64,000 bases of DNA from Aurelia coerulea. Its lineage: Eukaryota > Cnidaria > Scyphozoa > Semaeostomeae > Ulmaridae. The notes below the pieces were generated by a model. That model was not told where the DNA came from, did no database searches, and worked only from the letters and a program-made list of their open reading frames with translations. The DNA is taken from NCBI GenBank assembly GCA_039566865.1, contig CM076944.1:15398501-15462500 (forward strand), read 5' to 3'. The position numbers were made by a program, and so were the translations under genes. Numbering within the stretch: the stretch's first letter is position 1; the number at the start of each line of letters is the position of its first letter. Shown here in pieces: positions 20,659 to 32,214 of this stretch.

Positions 20659-20791
20659 ATCTACTCAACTGAAACAACTGAAACAACCAAGGCTCCCACA
20701 ACAACGACGGCAACTAACTTTTCAACACAATCATCTCTTTCACGGTCCAAACTTCCACGGAAGAAGCAAATCCCAAAGTACACTTATATAC

Positions 20792-23700
20792 AGGGTGTCC
20801 CAGAAAAATTGGTTGACGTTTGATTAAATGTCAAAAAATAACGATAAAATGTACAGGCTCCTGTTTAGATAATCCTGTTGTTTTCCTAAAAGGCATTGAT
20901 TTAGTATTAACGAATCGTAAACATTCTTTCATGCACTCCAAGTCATTTGAGACAGGATTTAGTGACCATCATCATATGATATACACCATTCTAAAATCGA
21001 CATTCGACAAGGTAGCCCCCAAAAAGATTACATACAGAGATTACAAAGATTGGTCCCTAGAAAAATTCAAACAAGAACTAACCATAAATATGGTCATTTC
21101 ACATCCAACAGAATACGCACAGTTTGAAAATGTATTTATGAAAACTCTCGAGGAAAATGCCCCCGAGAAAACGAAGATTGTTAGGGCCAATCACAAGCCC
21201 CATGTAAACAAAGAGCTACGAAAAGCTATAATGAAAAGAACCAGGCTAAAAAATATTGCCAACGAAACTAAGAGAGAAGAGGATATGAAAAGATACCGAG
21301 AACAGAGGAACCTTGTTGTGAAAGTAAACACCAATGCAAAACGTGCATATTATAAATCCATCCAAGCTAAATCGATAGAAAACGATAAACAGTTTTGGAA
21401 AACGGTGAAACCCCTTTTCTCTAACACGAACCCAATGAGTGAAAAAATAACGCTGATCGAAAATGGTAAGATCCTATCAAATGACGAGGAAGTTGCAGAA
21501 TGTTTTAACGAGTATTTCATTAACATTACTGATGGGATGGCTATTGATCCATCTCTCAAAGAAGTATACGAAAATATGACCGTAGATGAAATGGTAGTGA
21601 GAGCAGTAAAAAAATACGAACACCATCCAAGTATCAAACGAATTAAGGCTATAAATCAAGATACTGAAAAATTTAGATTTTCTCACGTAAACCCAAACGA
21701 GGTCATGAGACAGATTGAGGCATTAGATAAGAGTAAATCGAACAGTGGGAAAATTCCAACAAGCGTATTAAAGGCAACAAAAGAGGCTGTTTGCCCCTTC
21801 CTCACTGATTGCATCAATTGTGCAATATATAACTGTAGGTTCCCAGATGAATTAAAAGAAGCAAATGTCTCCCCTAAATTTAAAAGCAAAGATGCCACTG
21901 CGAAACCAAATTTCAGGCCAATCAGTATACTACCATCTGTCTCGAAAATCTACGAGAGAGTCCTCAAGAATCAAATAACACCATTTTTCCAAGACAAACT
22001 CTCAGTAATATTGTCTGGCTTTCGAGAGTCTTATAGTACGCAACATGCACTGATTAGGGTATTGGAATTATGGAGAAGATGCTTAGACTCATCAGGAATC
22101 GTAGGAACGATACTAATGGACCTATCTAAAGCCTATGACTGTCTGCCTCATGACCTCCTTATAGCGAAATTAGAGGCATATGGATTTGATAATGACAGCC
22201 TTCAGCTCATATGTAGTTACCTAGAAAGCCGATATCAGAGGGTAAAGATTGGTTCATGTAAGAGTACACGACGAAAAATAAAGATTGGTGTCCCACAAGG
22301 TTCTGTCTTGGGTCCATTATTTTTCAACATCTTTATAAACGACTTATTTCTCATGAGCCTAGAATCTGAGATATGCAATTTTGCTGATGACAATACCATA
22401 TTTGCATGTGGTAATACTATACAAGAAATTGTGATCAAATTGGAAAATGACCTAGGTCTTCTATTAGACTGGTTCTCAAAAAATGGAATGATAGCAAATC
22501 CTGAAAAATTCCAGATTATGTTCCTTGGTCTAAGTGATCAAAGGTGCCTGCGCCTCAACATAGAAGGAAAAAAATTACCTGCTACAGACACGGTGAAACT
22601 CCTAGGGATACAGATTGATAACAAGCTAAAGTTGAATAAACACATACACGAACTTTGTTCAAAGGTTAATCAGAAAGTCAGCGATTTTGCAAGGTTAAAT
22701 ACATATCTCTCTCCGGATCAAGCAACAAAAATCTGTGACACCATAATCCTTTCGAATTTCAATTACTGCCCCCTGGTGTGGCTTTTCTGTAGTGATGCTG
22801 CAAACGATGAAATAAACAGAGCACATAAACGTTGTCTGCGGGTACTCTACCAGGACTTTGAATCCTCTTTCCAGCTACTATTAAGCAGAGATAACAGCCA
22901 AACTATCCATGTTAAAAATCTCCAGAAATTAATGACTGAAATCTACAAGTCAGTCAAAAAACTGAACCCCTCATATTTATGGGAATTTCATGAAAGGAAA
23001 GAAGTAACGTACGACCTAAGGACTAAAGATCTTTGTAAACTTCCAAAGATCAAAAAACGTTATGGCTCGGAGTCACTTTCCTTCAGAGGAAGTCTCCTCT
23101 GGAACACTCTTAGTGACAACATCAAGCAAAGTCCAACTCTTGCAGCATTTAAAAATCAAATAAAATCATGGACTGGTGACAAGTGTACCTGCAGGCTATG
23201 CTTATAATGTATTTTTTGTGTAGAAATATATCAATACATTTGTTATATTACTAGGTAGTTTACTTTTAGTTGGAATGAATTAGTACTCTGTACTAGGTTA
23301 AAGCCAACTCTAAATAATGTTTATGATGATATGATGATGAAAGGCGTCCCAAAATCGAGGTAAAAGAAGACTGTCCAATGTGTTATGCCTCGTCGATGTC
23401 AGAGCAAACCAAATAGGACTTCCAAAGCTATTTAATTCTTATAGCTGTTGTCAAAATCTAGTTAACAATGCAAGTATCTAAAAACATGGAATGAAAACTT
23501 AATCAATGAAAGACGGGGCAATTCCAAATTGTGCTGAACAGGATTCCCCCAAGCATCCATAACCTTGATTCAATGATATAAAAAGCTGATTTATCGAAAG
23601 TGCTTTTGAAATTCCATTTGATTTGCTTTGAATAAACGAGATTCTATTTTCACAAAATATCCAATTTAGGGGCGTCTGGTTTCAGGTTTTGCACAAACTT

Positions 23701-23867
23701 GATCTTCGAAAGCTCGTAGCTCCGTGAATATTTTGCCGATTTGTTAGCTTCTGGTGTCTAAAATTCTTGTTAGCTTCTGGTGTCTTATCGTACCGTGGAG
23801 CCAATTCAGTTTGTTGTTATTTTTTAATATTTAATCAAACATGGAACAATTTTTTTGAGACACCCTG
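20792..23867. mobile_element. TA-flanked MITE interrupted by a LINE
   Basis: The left end CAGGGTGTCCCAGAAAAATT and the right end (complement CAGGGTGTCTCAAAAAAATT) are each preceded by TA. Inverted similarity continues through TTTGATTAAAT and AAAAAATAAC to GGCTCC, near 20861 on the left and near 23800 on the right. The middle is occupied by a LINE on the + strand. This is a different family from the 5683 MITE but shares the GGGTGTCCC-type terminus. Confidence 0.75.
20820..23207 (+). CDS. LINE endonuclease tail and reverse transcriptase
   Basis: This 795-codon frame encodes the last part of an APE-type endonuclease (GIDLVLTNRKHSF, ETGFSDHHHMIY with the catalytic SDHH-type motif). A linker follows, then an RT with NFRPISILPSVSKIYER, SKAYDCLPHDLL, GVPQGSVLGPLFFNIFIND and catalytic FADDNTIF, and a C-terminal region ending GDKCTCRLCL. 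The family is CR1/Jockey-group by motif style. It is 5'-truncated: the N-terminal endonuclease is missing. The first 14 or so codons, including the ATG, lie in MITE sequence (homology to the other MITE end runs to about 20861), so the start is accidental. No stop interrupts the RT, so the insertion is fairly young. The 3' end at about 23341 has a short ATGATGAT repeat tail, as in CR1/L2-like LINEs. Confidence 0.88.
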   Translation: MIKCQKITIKCTGSCLDNPVVFLKGIDLVLTNRKHSFMHSKSFETGFSDHHHMIYTILKSTFDKVAPKKITYRDYKDWSLEKFKQELTINMVISHPTEYAQFENVFMKTLEENAPEKTKIVRANHKPHVNKELRKAIMKRTRLKNIANETKREEDMKRYREQRNLVVKVNTNAKRAYYKSIQAKSIENDKQFWKTVKPLFSNTNPMSEKITLIENGKILSNDEEVAECFNEYFINITDGMAIDPSLKEVYENMTVDEMVVRAVKKYEHHPSIKRIKAINQDTEKFRFSHVNPNEVMRQIEALDKSKSNSGKIPTSVLKATKEAVCPFLTDCINCAIYNCRFPDELKEANVSPKFKSKDATAKPNFRPISILPSVSKIYERVLKNQITPFFQDKLSVILSGFRESYSTQHALIRVLELWRRCLDSSGIVGTILMDLSKAYDCLPHDLLIAKLEAYGFDNDSLQLICSYLESRYQRVKIGSCKSTRRKIKIGVPQGSVLGPLFFNIFINDLFLMSLESEICNFADDNTIFACGNTIQEIVIKLENDLGLLLDWFSKNGMIANPEKFQIMFLGLSDQRCLRLNIEGKKLPATDTVKLLGIQIDNKLKLNKHIHELCSKVNQKVSDFARLNTYLSPDQATKICDTIILSNFNYCPLVWLFCSDAANDEINRAHKRCLRVLYQDFESSFQLLLSRDNSQTIHVKNLQKLMTEIYKSVKKLNPSYLWEFHERKEVTYDLRTKDLCKLPKIKKRYGSESLSFRGSLLWNTLSDNIKQSPTLAAFKNQIKSWTGDKCTCRLCL

Positions 23868-23984
23868 TACATTTCCTTGAATTTCCACTTAAGTACTGCT
23901 TTATTGAATGAACTAACGAAGAAAATTTTTCCACTTAAGTACTCCCACTTAGATGAACCACAGCGAGGCTAAAAGGAACGCAGA

Positions 23985-24003
23985 GGCGCGGCGAAGCCGC
24001 GCC
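23985..24003. repeat. GC-rich 8-bp stem palindrome
   Basis: GGCGCGGC, GAA, GCCGCGCC forms a perfect 8-base stem with a three-base loop in otherwise AT-rich DNA. It is followed by GAGCGGG and an AATAAA-like AATAAAG, but I cannot tie it to a transcript end. Confidence 0.55.
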
Positions 24004-24840
24004 GAGCGGGCCTTGCTACTCAATAAAGTCCTTTGAATAGTTATTCCAATTTCATGCCAAGTAAGACTAGAAGTAGTGAGTGCAGCGAAAAAAAGGCTGA
24101 ACCAACATATGGAAAAAGTTTATAAAGGCCTCCTCCCTGTCCGTAGAACCATTATTCCAAAAGAATAATGAGTTTGCGCGTAGGTTAATTTTGCACCCAC
24201 TCGTTCTTGCATTCAGTAGTCAGTTTTATTTTCTTGACAATCAGTGAACACCAGTAATTTCCGTCTCTCCCGTCTCAAAGTCAATTCAGCTTCTACTTTC
24301 ATTATTGTTCATCAGGAATTGATAACTTCAATCACCCATGACAGTTGCTCTTGACGACAATTGAAATCAGATAAGTCCACATTCCAGAAAACACGAGAGA
24401 GATTAAGATGGCCTTCCTTTTATGTTTCATGATTGTGTGATCAGAATAAGTCGTTCGCAGCAAATTTCAATTTACCCCCTGCAGTAGCCTCCTTTTGAAA
24501 CAGACCGAGGCTGGTGAATCTTGACATCGAAAGATCTAATTGAACCAATCTGATTTTTTGCGGCTTCGCTGCAATTACAGTGATTAGCCTCGCAGAGCAC
24601 CTGGAATACCGCAAATCGTTAAAAAGTTTGCAAGGAACAAGAATCCTGCTGATCATAATATTTTAACCCTATCTGGACTGGGCCCCACTACCAATTTTAA
24701 CTGGGTAACTTTTTTCTGAGAATTTCTAAGCTAATCATTTTATGTGACTTTTCCAAACCATCCATTTTACATCTTCTACCCAAATGTTTTCAAGACATCT
24801 CATGTATTATTTATAACGAAAAATGAAAAAAGAGTTAGTT

Positions 24841-24989
24841 AAAAGATCTGTTTCATCCAACATGCCTAGCACGTGCCGTCTCTTGGTTTGCCTTTGTTGT
24901 CGTCATTTTCATGGCCCATAAAAATGGCGACAACAAAGGACAACCAAGAGACGGCACGTGCAAAGCATGTTGGATCAAACAGATCCTTT
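24841..24989. repeat. Hairpin MITE-like inverted repeat
   Basis: Arms of about 70 bases meet almost without a loop. AAAGATCTGTTTCATCCAAC, GCACGTGCCGTCTCTTGG and CCTTTGTTGTCG are on the left; the complements CGACAACAAAGG, CCAAGAGACGGCACGTGC and GTTGGATCAAACAGATCCTTT are on the right. It would fold into one long hairpin. No coding capacity. Confidence 0.8.
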
Positions 24990-25473
24990 AAGCTCTATCC
25001 GCTCTTTTTTTGTTGGTAATCACTGAGAGACAGAATCCTCTAAACTTATGCCTTTTCGCCCCTTGTTTCCCTGCGTTCTTTGATTTGCTTATTTCGCTTG
25101 GTCAATGGGGTAGCGATATATCAGTTTAGGCAAATAGTGAAACTATGACTCTCATAAGTTTAGGCAATAGGGACTCATGACATTACCCTTCTGGAAACAA
25201 GGCTGCACTGACCTTTTAATGATATCACTGCCATTTCAAGCTAGGGGTGTTTTTAGATTAAGTTTATCTTTTATATTTATATTGTATTGTACGCTTGAAA
25301 TTAGATTTCTTCTTTCTAAATTTATGTTACATTTAATTTCTAATTTTATAATGGCGAAATGTACATACATACATTCGTACATTACTATGGAAGGATGGGC
25401 ACACTTTTTTCAAATAGCCTAAACTAGCAGGGGTTCTCCTACACTCATACGTACTGCCACAAAGCTCACTTAA

Positions 25474-27991
25474 CCCTATTCCAAGATAGGCACTAAATCC
25501 TAACTGGCTAACGAGCTTGACACGTGACAATCTCTAAAACCAATCAATGGAATGGAAAACTGACCAGGAAATTTGAAAAGTAAAATTTAGGTCGTTTTGG
25601 ACGATTTTACCACCCTTCACCAAAAAAATGATTGTACGGATGGAAAATGAACATTTTCAAAAAATTTCTTCACAGAACTGTTCCCAATACTTGAATACAT
25701 ACCTGTTCACGGGGAAGAATTATCTCAAAATCTGATGAAATGCCAAAGTTTTGAATTTGACCTCACTAACCTCACTGTAGTGTGTCATAGTAAAAACCTC
25801 AGTAAACACAGAAACGTATTCACATGCATCTAGAGACTAAATAATTTGCTTCGAATGTCTTATTCTGTGAGTTTAAGAATCTTCAGAACATCTTTAAAGA
25901 TGCCAAACTCAGAGCACTAAAGTTTATGAATCTTTTTTAGTTTGAAGCTAACATGAATACCACACGCGATTTTCAATATTTAATGCTGAGGGGTAGGTGC
26001 AAAACGGGAAGATTGCAATGCACTGGCCTAACAAAACAGCACACTGTCGTTATAAATAAGGACGAATTAACAGATACTTACATTTCTATCTTGCAAATTG
26101 AGGACCACAAACTGAAAATATGAAGCAGCACAAGTGCCAAAAGTATTTCAACTGGTTTTGATAGCAAAAATCCACTTTTTTGACCGTAATCTGCAGTCAG
26201 TTTCTCCAACAAATCTTTCAGATGGAGTAGACGTCTTGTTCTCTTTTAAAAGATTATCAACCATTTAACTCCAGATTACACAAGAGGTCCGGTGCCTGAA
26301 CGACAGGAATCAAACTACAATCTTCGCAGGCGAGCAGCAACTGGTCAAATACGTGCGAGAACAGAGAGATTCAAATCATGTTTCTACCCAAACTGTTTGT
26401 CGGAATGGGAAAAACTTGACCCTGAAATTCAACAATCCTGCTCACGGAATGTGTTCAAAAAGCAACTTTTAGGTCTCATCCGTCCACCCTCTAAACCAGT
26501 CTACGGAATCCATAACCCAAAACTCTTATCTGTTTTAACACATCTACGTGTTGGGCTCAGTAAGTTAAGTTTTCACAAATTCAAACATAATTTTAGGGAT
26601 ACTTTAAATCCTTTGTGCCCAGTAAATGATGGTATTGAGGATACGGAGCACTTCTTGCTGCTCTGCCATGCTTATGATATGCACAGACGTGATCTTCTCG
26701 ACAGTGTTAATGCAATATTGCGGCCTCACGGCCTATCAAACTTTTCAAACCAAGAACTAGACTACTGCAAATACTCCTTTATGGCCACGGACAAGTACCT
26801 CTTGATTCAAATACAAAAATTCTTGAGGCGACATTGAAATATATTAAGGCCTCAGAACGTTTCCAATAAATTGCTAAAACCAGCATGTGTGTTGGGTCTT
26901 TGGGGGGATTGCGCAGTTTCGTGTGGTCTTTTTGGGGATATGATGCTTATGCTCCAACTCTCTCGTGTAAACCTTTCCTCCTTTATGTTTAGAGTGGCGT
27001 CGTCTGTTATGCCCGGTCGCCCATTACGGCCGATTAGCAAGTATACTAGCTAGTTGGCTTTTTGATTATACTTTTTGAGGACAAATTCAAATTTGCGACA
27101 ACATGGACATAATGGGCGACACCACTGTAGTCATTTTCGTATTTGTCTCCATGTTAATTGTAGGTTTTAGGGTTGTTATGTATTTCCATGCTCCCTTTGC
27201 CGTTGTTTCGTAATGTTGTAATTGTTTGTTATTGTAAATTTTATGAGAATATAAAAAAAGATCTATAAATTTAGTTTTAATTGTATGAGTCATGTGACCA
27301 TTTAATGCCCTTATTTGCGGAGGTGTCACAAAAGAAAACATCAAATTGCTTCTAGTTTGGCCAATCCTTGGCTCGATTTTGTTTAAAGGGAATAGACATA
27401 GCTATATCACGTAGCCGTATAAATAGGCAAAAGAAACGCTCACAAACCCATTGTTTCTTTACCTACACAATGAAACCGGATGCGTCAAAGTCGTCGAGTA
27501 CAATAGATTATATTTTTGACCTGGCCCGGGCCAGCTTTTAACTATGTCGATTTCCTTTAATTAGTGAGTCTGTTAATTTTCATTTATGTTTATAGTTTTT
27601 AAGACATATGACGTCATAAATATTCATGACGTCATTGTTTGAATAGGTGTGAAAAAATGAAAATTAATATGTTATTTTGTGAGGAAATATGATGCTGTAC
27701 AAGAGTTTGTACCGTTTATAACAATAAACTTTGTTTTCGCTAAAATATAGGACATTGATGCAGTTACCATAAATTACCTTATTGCAAACTGGCCACAACA
27801 TATCTAATTGCCTAGTGACAAGTCATGTGACTAATTAAACTTTAATTACCTAATAAGAATCACAATAGGTAGATAATACTGTGTACCAAGTTACAACTTC
27901 ATAACTCGATCGGTTTTGGAAATAATTAGGGGGTTCATAATGCCCCCCCCCCAGGTGAGGAGTGAATCAACAGAGCCCTAGTGGAATAGGG
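25474..27991. mobile_element. Possible piggyBac-like element, weak
   Basis: The left end TTAA + CCCTATTCCA (25470-25483) is matched by an inverted TGGAATAGGG followed by TTAC (about 27982-27995), one base off the expected TTAA. A poly-C/poly-G run sits near the right end (about 27943-27952), as in the better-supported element at 39972. Inner similarity between the ends is poor, so the pairing may be chance. Confidence 0.25.
26210..26837 (+). pseudogene. LINE 3' fragment, C-terminal domain
   Basis: An open frame from 26292 to a stop at 26837 (181 codons) encodes only the post-RT region of a CR1/Jockey-group LINE. It has YNLRRRA, CFYPNCLSEWEKLD, KPVYGIHNPKLLSVLTHLRV, the CPVNDGIEDTEHFLLLC zinc-type segment and a tail QIQKFLRRH. 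Homology starts slightly upstream (NHLTPDYTRGP) after a frame change near 26260. It is a 5'-truncated copy. The same domain recurs at 5546-13345 and 35.4-36.7 kb. Confidence 0.85.
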
Positions 27992-28150
27992 TTACAAGTT
28001 TGGTCTAAAGAGCTTGAACTTTGAAAGCAAACTTCTCGTACAAAGAATGATGTTTTCATCACTTACTAATCGCAAAATATACATCTTTAAAGCAATAACG
28101 TTCTTTTGTAGAAATAAATTAGATCCATCGCAACTCTAGGCTATATCAAT
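26850..28150. other. Intronic sequence, no gene seen
   Basis: There are a GACGTCAT palindromic pair near 27608-27635, a CCCGGGCC stretch near 27525 and a C run near 27943. No coding frame with family resemblance was found. Confidence 0.4.
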
Positions 28151-29467
28151 TAATTGAGACTAAGCACTTCTGAATAAGCAAAATTCCACTTGTTCAACCC
28201 TGAACAAAACGAATTCCAGCGATAAAATGAAACTCTTTGCACAACGCACGTTTTGAATAACACAGCCTTGACCGCATTTTCTAAATAAGTTGACGAATAT
28301 GAAATGTACATCCATTCCAAAATCTAACAGGAAATGGCGCGAAAATAATCTTGTCGCCAGTCTCCAATAACTAGAAAATGTTTCTATAACAAACTTCATT
28401 CTTGCTTTTTGAGTTTATTGTTAGAAAGATGACCAAGAAATAGACTTCAGCCGTAATTACACATACTCTCTTTATGGAAATAAGAAAATTTGGTTTTATA
28501 AGAAACCAAATTCTCATATCACAAAAATTAAGAAACTTGAATTTTGAAACATTACCAAAGGAACAGCTTTCAGGGGGGGGGGGGGAATTTCAACAATTAT
28601 TTGATTCAATACTAACTACATTCTCAGAAAATCAGTCCCATATCAAGAAGTATCTCGCTGCAAATTACTTTATCAGAAGTGTTGGTCCGAGGCTTGCAGG
28701 AAGTTTCTTAAATTTTTGAACTGTACATGAATTTCTCATATTTTGATTTGCAAAGTTTATAGCTGTCAAGAGCTAATCTATTTTTCATAGAAGAGCTATT
28801 CCAAAATACTTAGTAAGATCTACTCAAAACATTCACCTATAGGCGCATTGTTTATACGAAACTAAGGTCCGGGGCTGGTAGGCTGTTTCTTAAATTTTTG
28901 GGCCATTTTGCTAATTAATTTTGCTTCGACAAGAGGGCTAAGTAAATAGTATAATTCGCACTCAAAATGATGCTCAAACAGCTCCAAACAGTTGCTATAA
29001 CTGTACAGTGTCAAAACATTTTGAAGTGCACTTGGAAAATTAAAATTGTAAGTTACAAAAGTTTCTTAGCTTTTTAAATTCAGGTAGGGTTGCTTCTTAA
29101 CTTTCGAAAATTCAGCGGAAAGTTCTTATGAACGGTTTCTTATAAAGAATACGTGTACATGTGCGGTGCCAAAAATGTCTTGAATGACCTAGAAAAATCA
29201 ATCTGCGGATTACGAAAGTTTCTTAATTCTCAAAAAACTGAGCTTACAGTTTCTAATGGGTTTTTCTTTTCTTGTTTAAAAAGAATGATTGTACTTCGTC
29301 TGATTCGACGATTAAGATACAATTTCTCATCAATTTCCGAGCTAGAAACTGAAAATGATTGCCACAAAGAAAGAAGAATGAAGTTTGTTATGGAAACATT
29401 TTTTATTTTTGGAGATTGGAGACAAGACTATTTTCGCGCCATTTCTTCTTAGATTTTGGAATGGATG

Positions 29468-32042
29468 AACAAGGGCAGATTTTGTAACGATAGAGCCTTT
29501 GGTTTGTTTACATATGACGCCATCTTGGTTGACTAGCCAATCAGAGAGCTCTATTTCTATGGCGTCATCCGATGATAATGGCGGAAGGAGGGGTTTGCTG
29601 TGGAGAAAACCACACCCTCGTTTTTTCCTCGCGACGAAAATATACTTTCGCAAAAACTCAAAACTTTTTTGCACACGTATAGAACGATAAATTTTACATA
29701 CTTTTTTATTGGCACTAAGCTCTGCGTCTTCTGCTCTTCGCGCAATCGTTCGCTCTTGACACCCCTTTTTGCACGTCTTCCACGCCCCTCCGACGGCTAT
29801 GCCCAAAACCCAACAAATCACATTTCTGATACCAAAAACAACAGTGTAACTTTAATTTGTCCTGCTATTAGATGAAAGAAAATTTCAGAGAAGGGTTTTA
29901 AAATGTTTGAAAATCAATTTCATCATCAACTTTCCGAATCTGTGGACATTGCAGCCCCCTTCTCCCCACCCCCGCGACCACCAATCTTTTCAGGGCGAGA
30001 GAGCGAGACGAGCCGGGGACGAGCAGGGACGAGACGGTTCATGTTCTGAACAAATGTAAATTACAAACCAAAAATCTTTGAAAATGGTAAGATACCAACC
30101 TTCCATAAAACGTACGTTATATGCAAAGTATTAATTCTCCAAAAGTAGGTGACTTCCTGCTCCAATCGTCAAGTATCGTCATGAATTGTCACGAATCGTC
30201 TTTCGGTTTCCTTCCCTGCTCATTTTTTTTACGGTGAGCCTGATCTCGTGCTACTTGGTAAGATAAGTTAGTTGAGCACGGAGGACTTCTTCTCAGGCCC
30301 GATCTCTCTTCTGTTTGACTACTGTTTGACATTTCCAGTGTTGAAAATTTGCAATGCTTCATGAACAAATTGCAGAAATCACACTCAGAAATATACTAAT
30401 GTAAACTCCACCCACCTCTATCAAAATCCAGAAATGATTCTCCTTTCCGAAGTTGGAGTCAAAACAAACCTTTTTAAATGGAAACAATTTGAGCGTGCTG
30501 TTTACTGAAAGTGACTGCAATCTGCAAGTGAAGAGTGGCCAAAGAGTGGCAGAACCAAATGGTTTCAATGTCAAAACTGTTTAGACGCATTTTTGATAAA
30601 AACTCAAGTCTCAGATCGTCAAAAAATAAAGAAGCTCGAGTACTGAGGAACTATAAAGTTGAGAAACCATTCATTCTAATAAGTTTTGAAGGAAATCTTG
30701 ATCATAATTACACTATTGTTCACTTGTTTCCGACGAGATCATATTACTCAAAAACTAAAAAAATACTTGAGCAATGTCTAAACATCGGAAAGGTTTCAAA
30801 AAATGTACTTTTGAAATGTTCATGATGGCAAAAGTAGTGACCTTGAAGTTTGTTATGAAACCTTTAATAAGAAACGCATAAGAAATAATTTTGAGAAACT
30901 TTGCCCCAAATTCTTAATTTCTTATTAAGAAATTAGGTTTTTGTTACTGTGGAAATGGAAACTGTAAATAACAAAAGTTTCTTTGCTTTTTTAATTCAGG
31001 TAGGGTAGTTTCTTAAGTTTCTTAAGAGCATACCACTTGCTCGCTGTTTCTTACAAACTTGAGTGTATATATTTGAAGATGACAGTAATTTCACCCCGTT
31101 TAGCTGCAACTTAAAGAAACAAAGAATGTTCCACTTATTTACTGCTATGACTTATGACTTACTTGGTCAACTCCGGATCTCTGTCAATAATTGATTCTTC
31201 TTTCCTACTGGGGCACTCATCGTCGTAACAGGATTAAATTTCTGAGGTTCTTCTCTCGACTCCGGCTTGTCCACCGATTCGGAAGATTGCTGTTGAAAAT
31301 TGATTTTATGACATTTTAAAACTCTCTCTTAAATATTTGTTTCATCTGCTGGTTTCGCAATTGAAGTCACATTGCTGTTTTTGATTGAGAAATGTGATTT
31401 GTTGGGTTTGGACATTGCTGTCGGAGGGGCGTGGAAGACGTGCAAAAGGGGTGTCAAGAGCGAACGATCGCGCGAAGAGCAGAAGACGCAGAGCTTAGTG
31501 CCAATAGAAAAGTATGTGAAATTTATCGTTCTATAGGTACGTGTGCAAAACAGTTTGAGTTTTTGCGAAAGTATATTTTCGTTGCGAGGAAAAAGCGAGG
31601 GTGTGGTTTTCTCCACAGCAAACCCCTCCTTCCGCCATTATCATCAGATGACGCCATAGAAATAGAGCTCTCTGATTGGCTAGTCAACCAAGATGGCGTC
31701 ATATGTAAACAAACCAAAGGCTCTCCCGGGGGAGGTACATAACATGTTCAGGGTACGGGTATGTGCCGCCCATATGGGTGGGTTTTTGGGCCCAAAATTC
31801 TCTAAACAAAGGTCCTTTTTCGGCAAATTTTCCATAAACATGGGTTGGGTTTCGCTGAAATTCGCAAAAAATAGTTAAATGGGCAGTTTGCCGCCAAAAT
31901 TCATCATAAAAATGGATATCAAAAGCAAGTTTCGGTATTTAGAAGAGGGTAGCTTTCTGAAAACCGGGCGGCAGACCCCCGTCCATCCACAAGTCATGTA
32001 CCCCCCCGGGAAGGCTCTATTGTTACAAAATCTGCCCTTGTT
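29468..32042. mobile_element. Long-TIR element with 9-bp duplication (middle nest)
   Basis: The ends are AACAAGGGCAGATTTTGTAA and its complement, flanked by the perfect 9-base direct repeat GAATGGATG at 29459-29467 and 32043-32051. Inverted arms run about 400 bases (29468-29870 with 31340-32042, once the insert at 31725-32010 is removed) and include GCCAATCAGAGAGCTCTATT and GTGTGGTTTTCTCCAC. A 9-base duplication with long TIRs is the signature of Mutator-like (MULE) elements (inference). No transposase remains; the short frames in the arms are mirror images of one another. Confidence 0.85.
31725..32010. mobile_element. 286-bp CCCGGG-ended MITE with 8-bp duplication (inner nest)
   Basis: It begins CCCGGGGGAGGTACAT and ends ATGTACCCCCCCGGG. 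The 8-base duplication AAGGCTCT lies on both sides (31717-31724 and 32011-32018) within the right arm of the 29468-32042 element. No coding potential. The 8-base duplication would fit a hAT-like transposase, which is inference. Confidence 0.85.
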
Positions 32043-32214
32043 GAATGGATGTACATTTCATCTTCGTCAACTTTTACTTCGAGAACGCAGTCTAGGCTGT
32101 GTTGGTCAAAACGTGCGTTGTGCAAAGAGTTTCATTTTATCGTTGCGGATTCGTTTTGTTCAGGGTTGAACAAGTGGAATTTTGCTTATTCAGAAGTGCT
32201 TTGTCTCAATGGAT

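Larger units (their letters stand above)
23868..26205. other. Intronic sequence with small palindromes
   Basis: No gene was recognised. The stretch contains a GC-rich palindrome (23985-24003), a hairpin element (24841-24989) and two TTAACCCTAT motifs (about 24664 and 25470) of the kind that end the element at 39972-41724. Confidence 0.4.
28153..32214. mobile_element. Foldback/MITE-like element, interrupted (outer nest)
   Basis: The left arm 28153-28412 (ATTGAGACTAAGCACTTCTG...) is the reverse complement of a right arm now split in two: 29375-29467 and 32043-32214 (...CAGAAGTGCTTTGTCTCAAT). The arms are about 265 bases; the centre, about 28413-29374, has repeated GTTTCTTAAATTTTTG motifs and no gene. 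I could not find a target duplication. The split in the right arm is made by the element at 29468-32042. Confidence 0.72.

Noticed and set aside
29342..29821. Open frames in the arms of the 29.5-32-kb element, also 31329-31717
   Set aside because: They are mirror copies generated by the inverted arms; the same peptides appear on both strands, with no domain.
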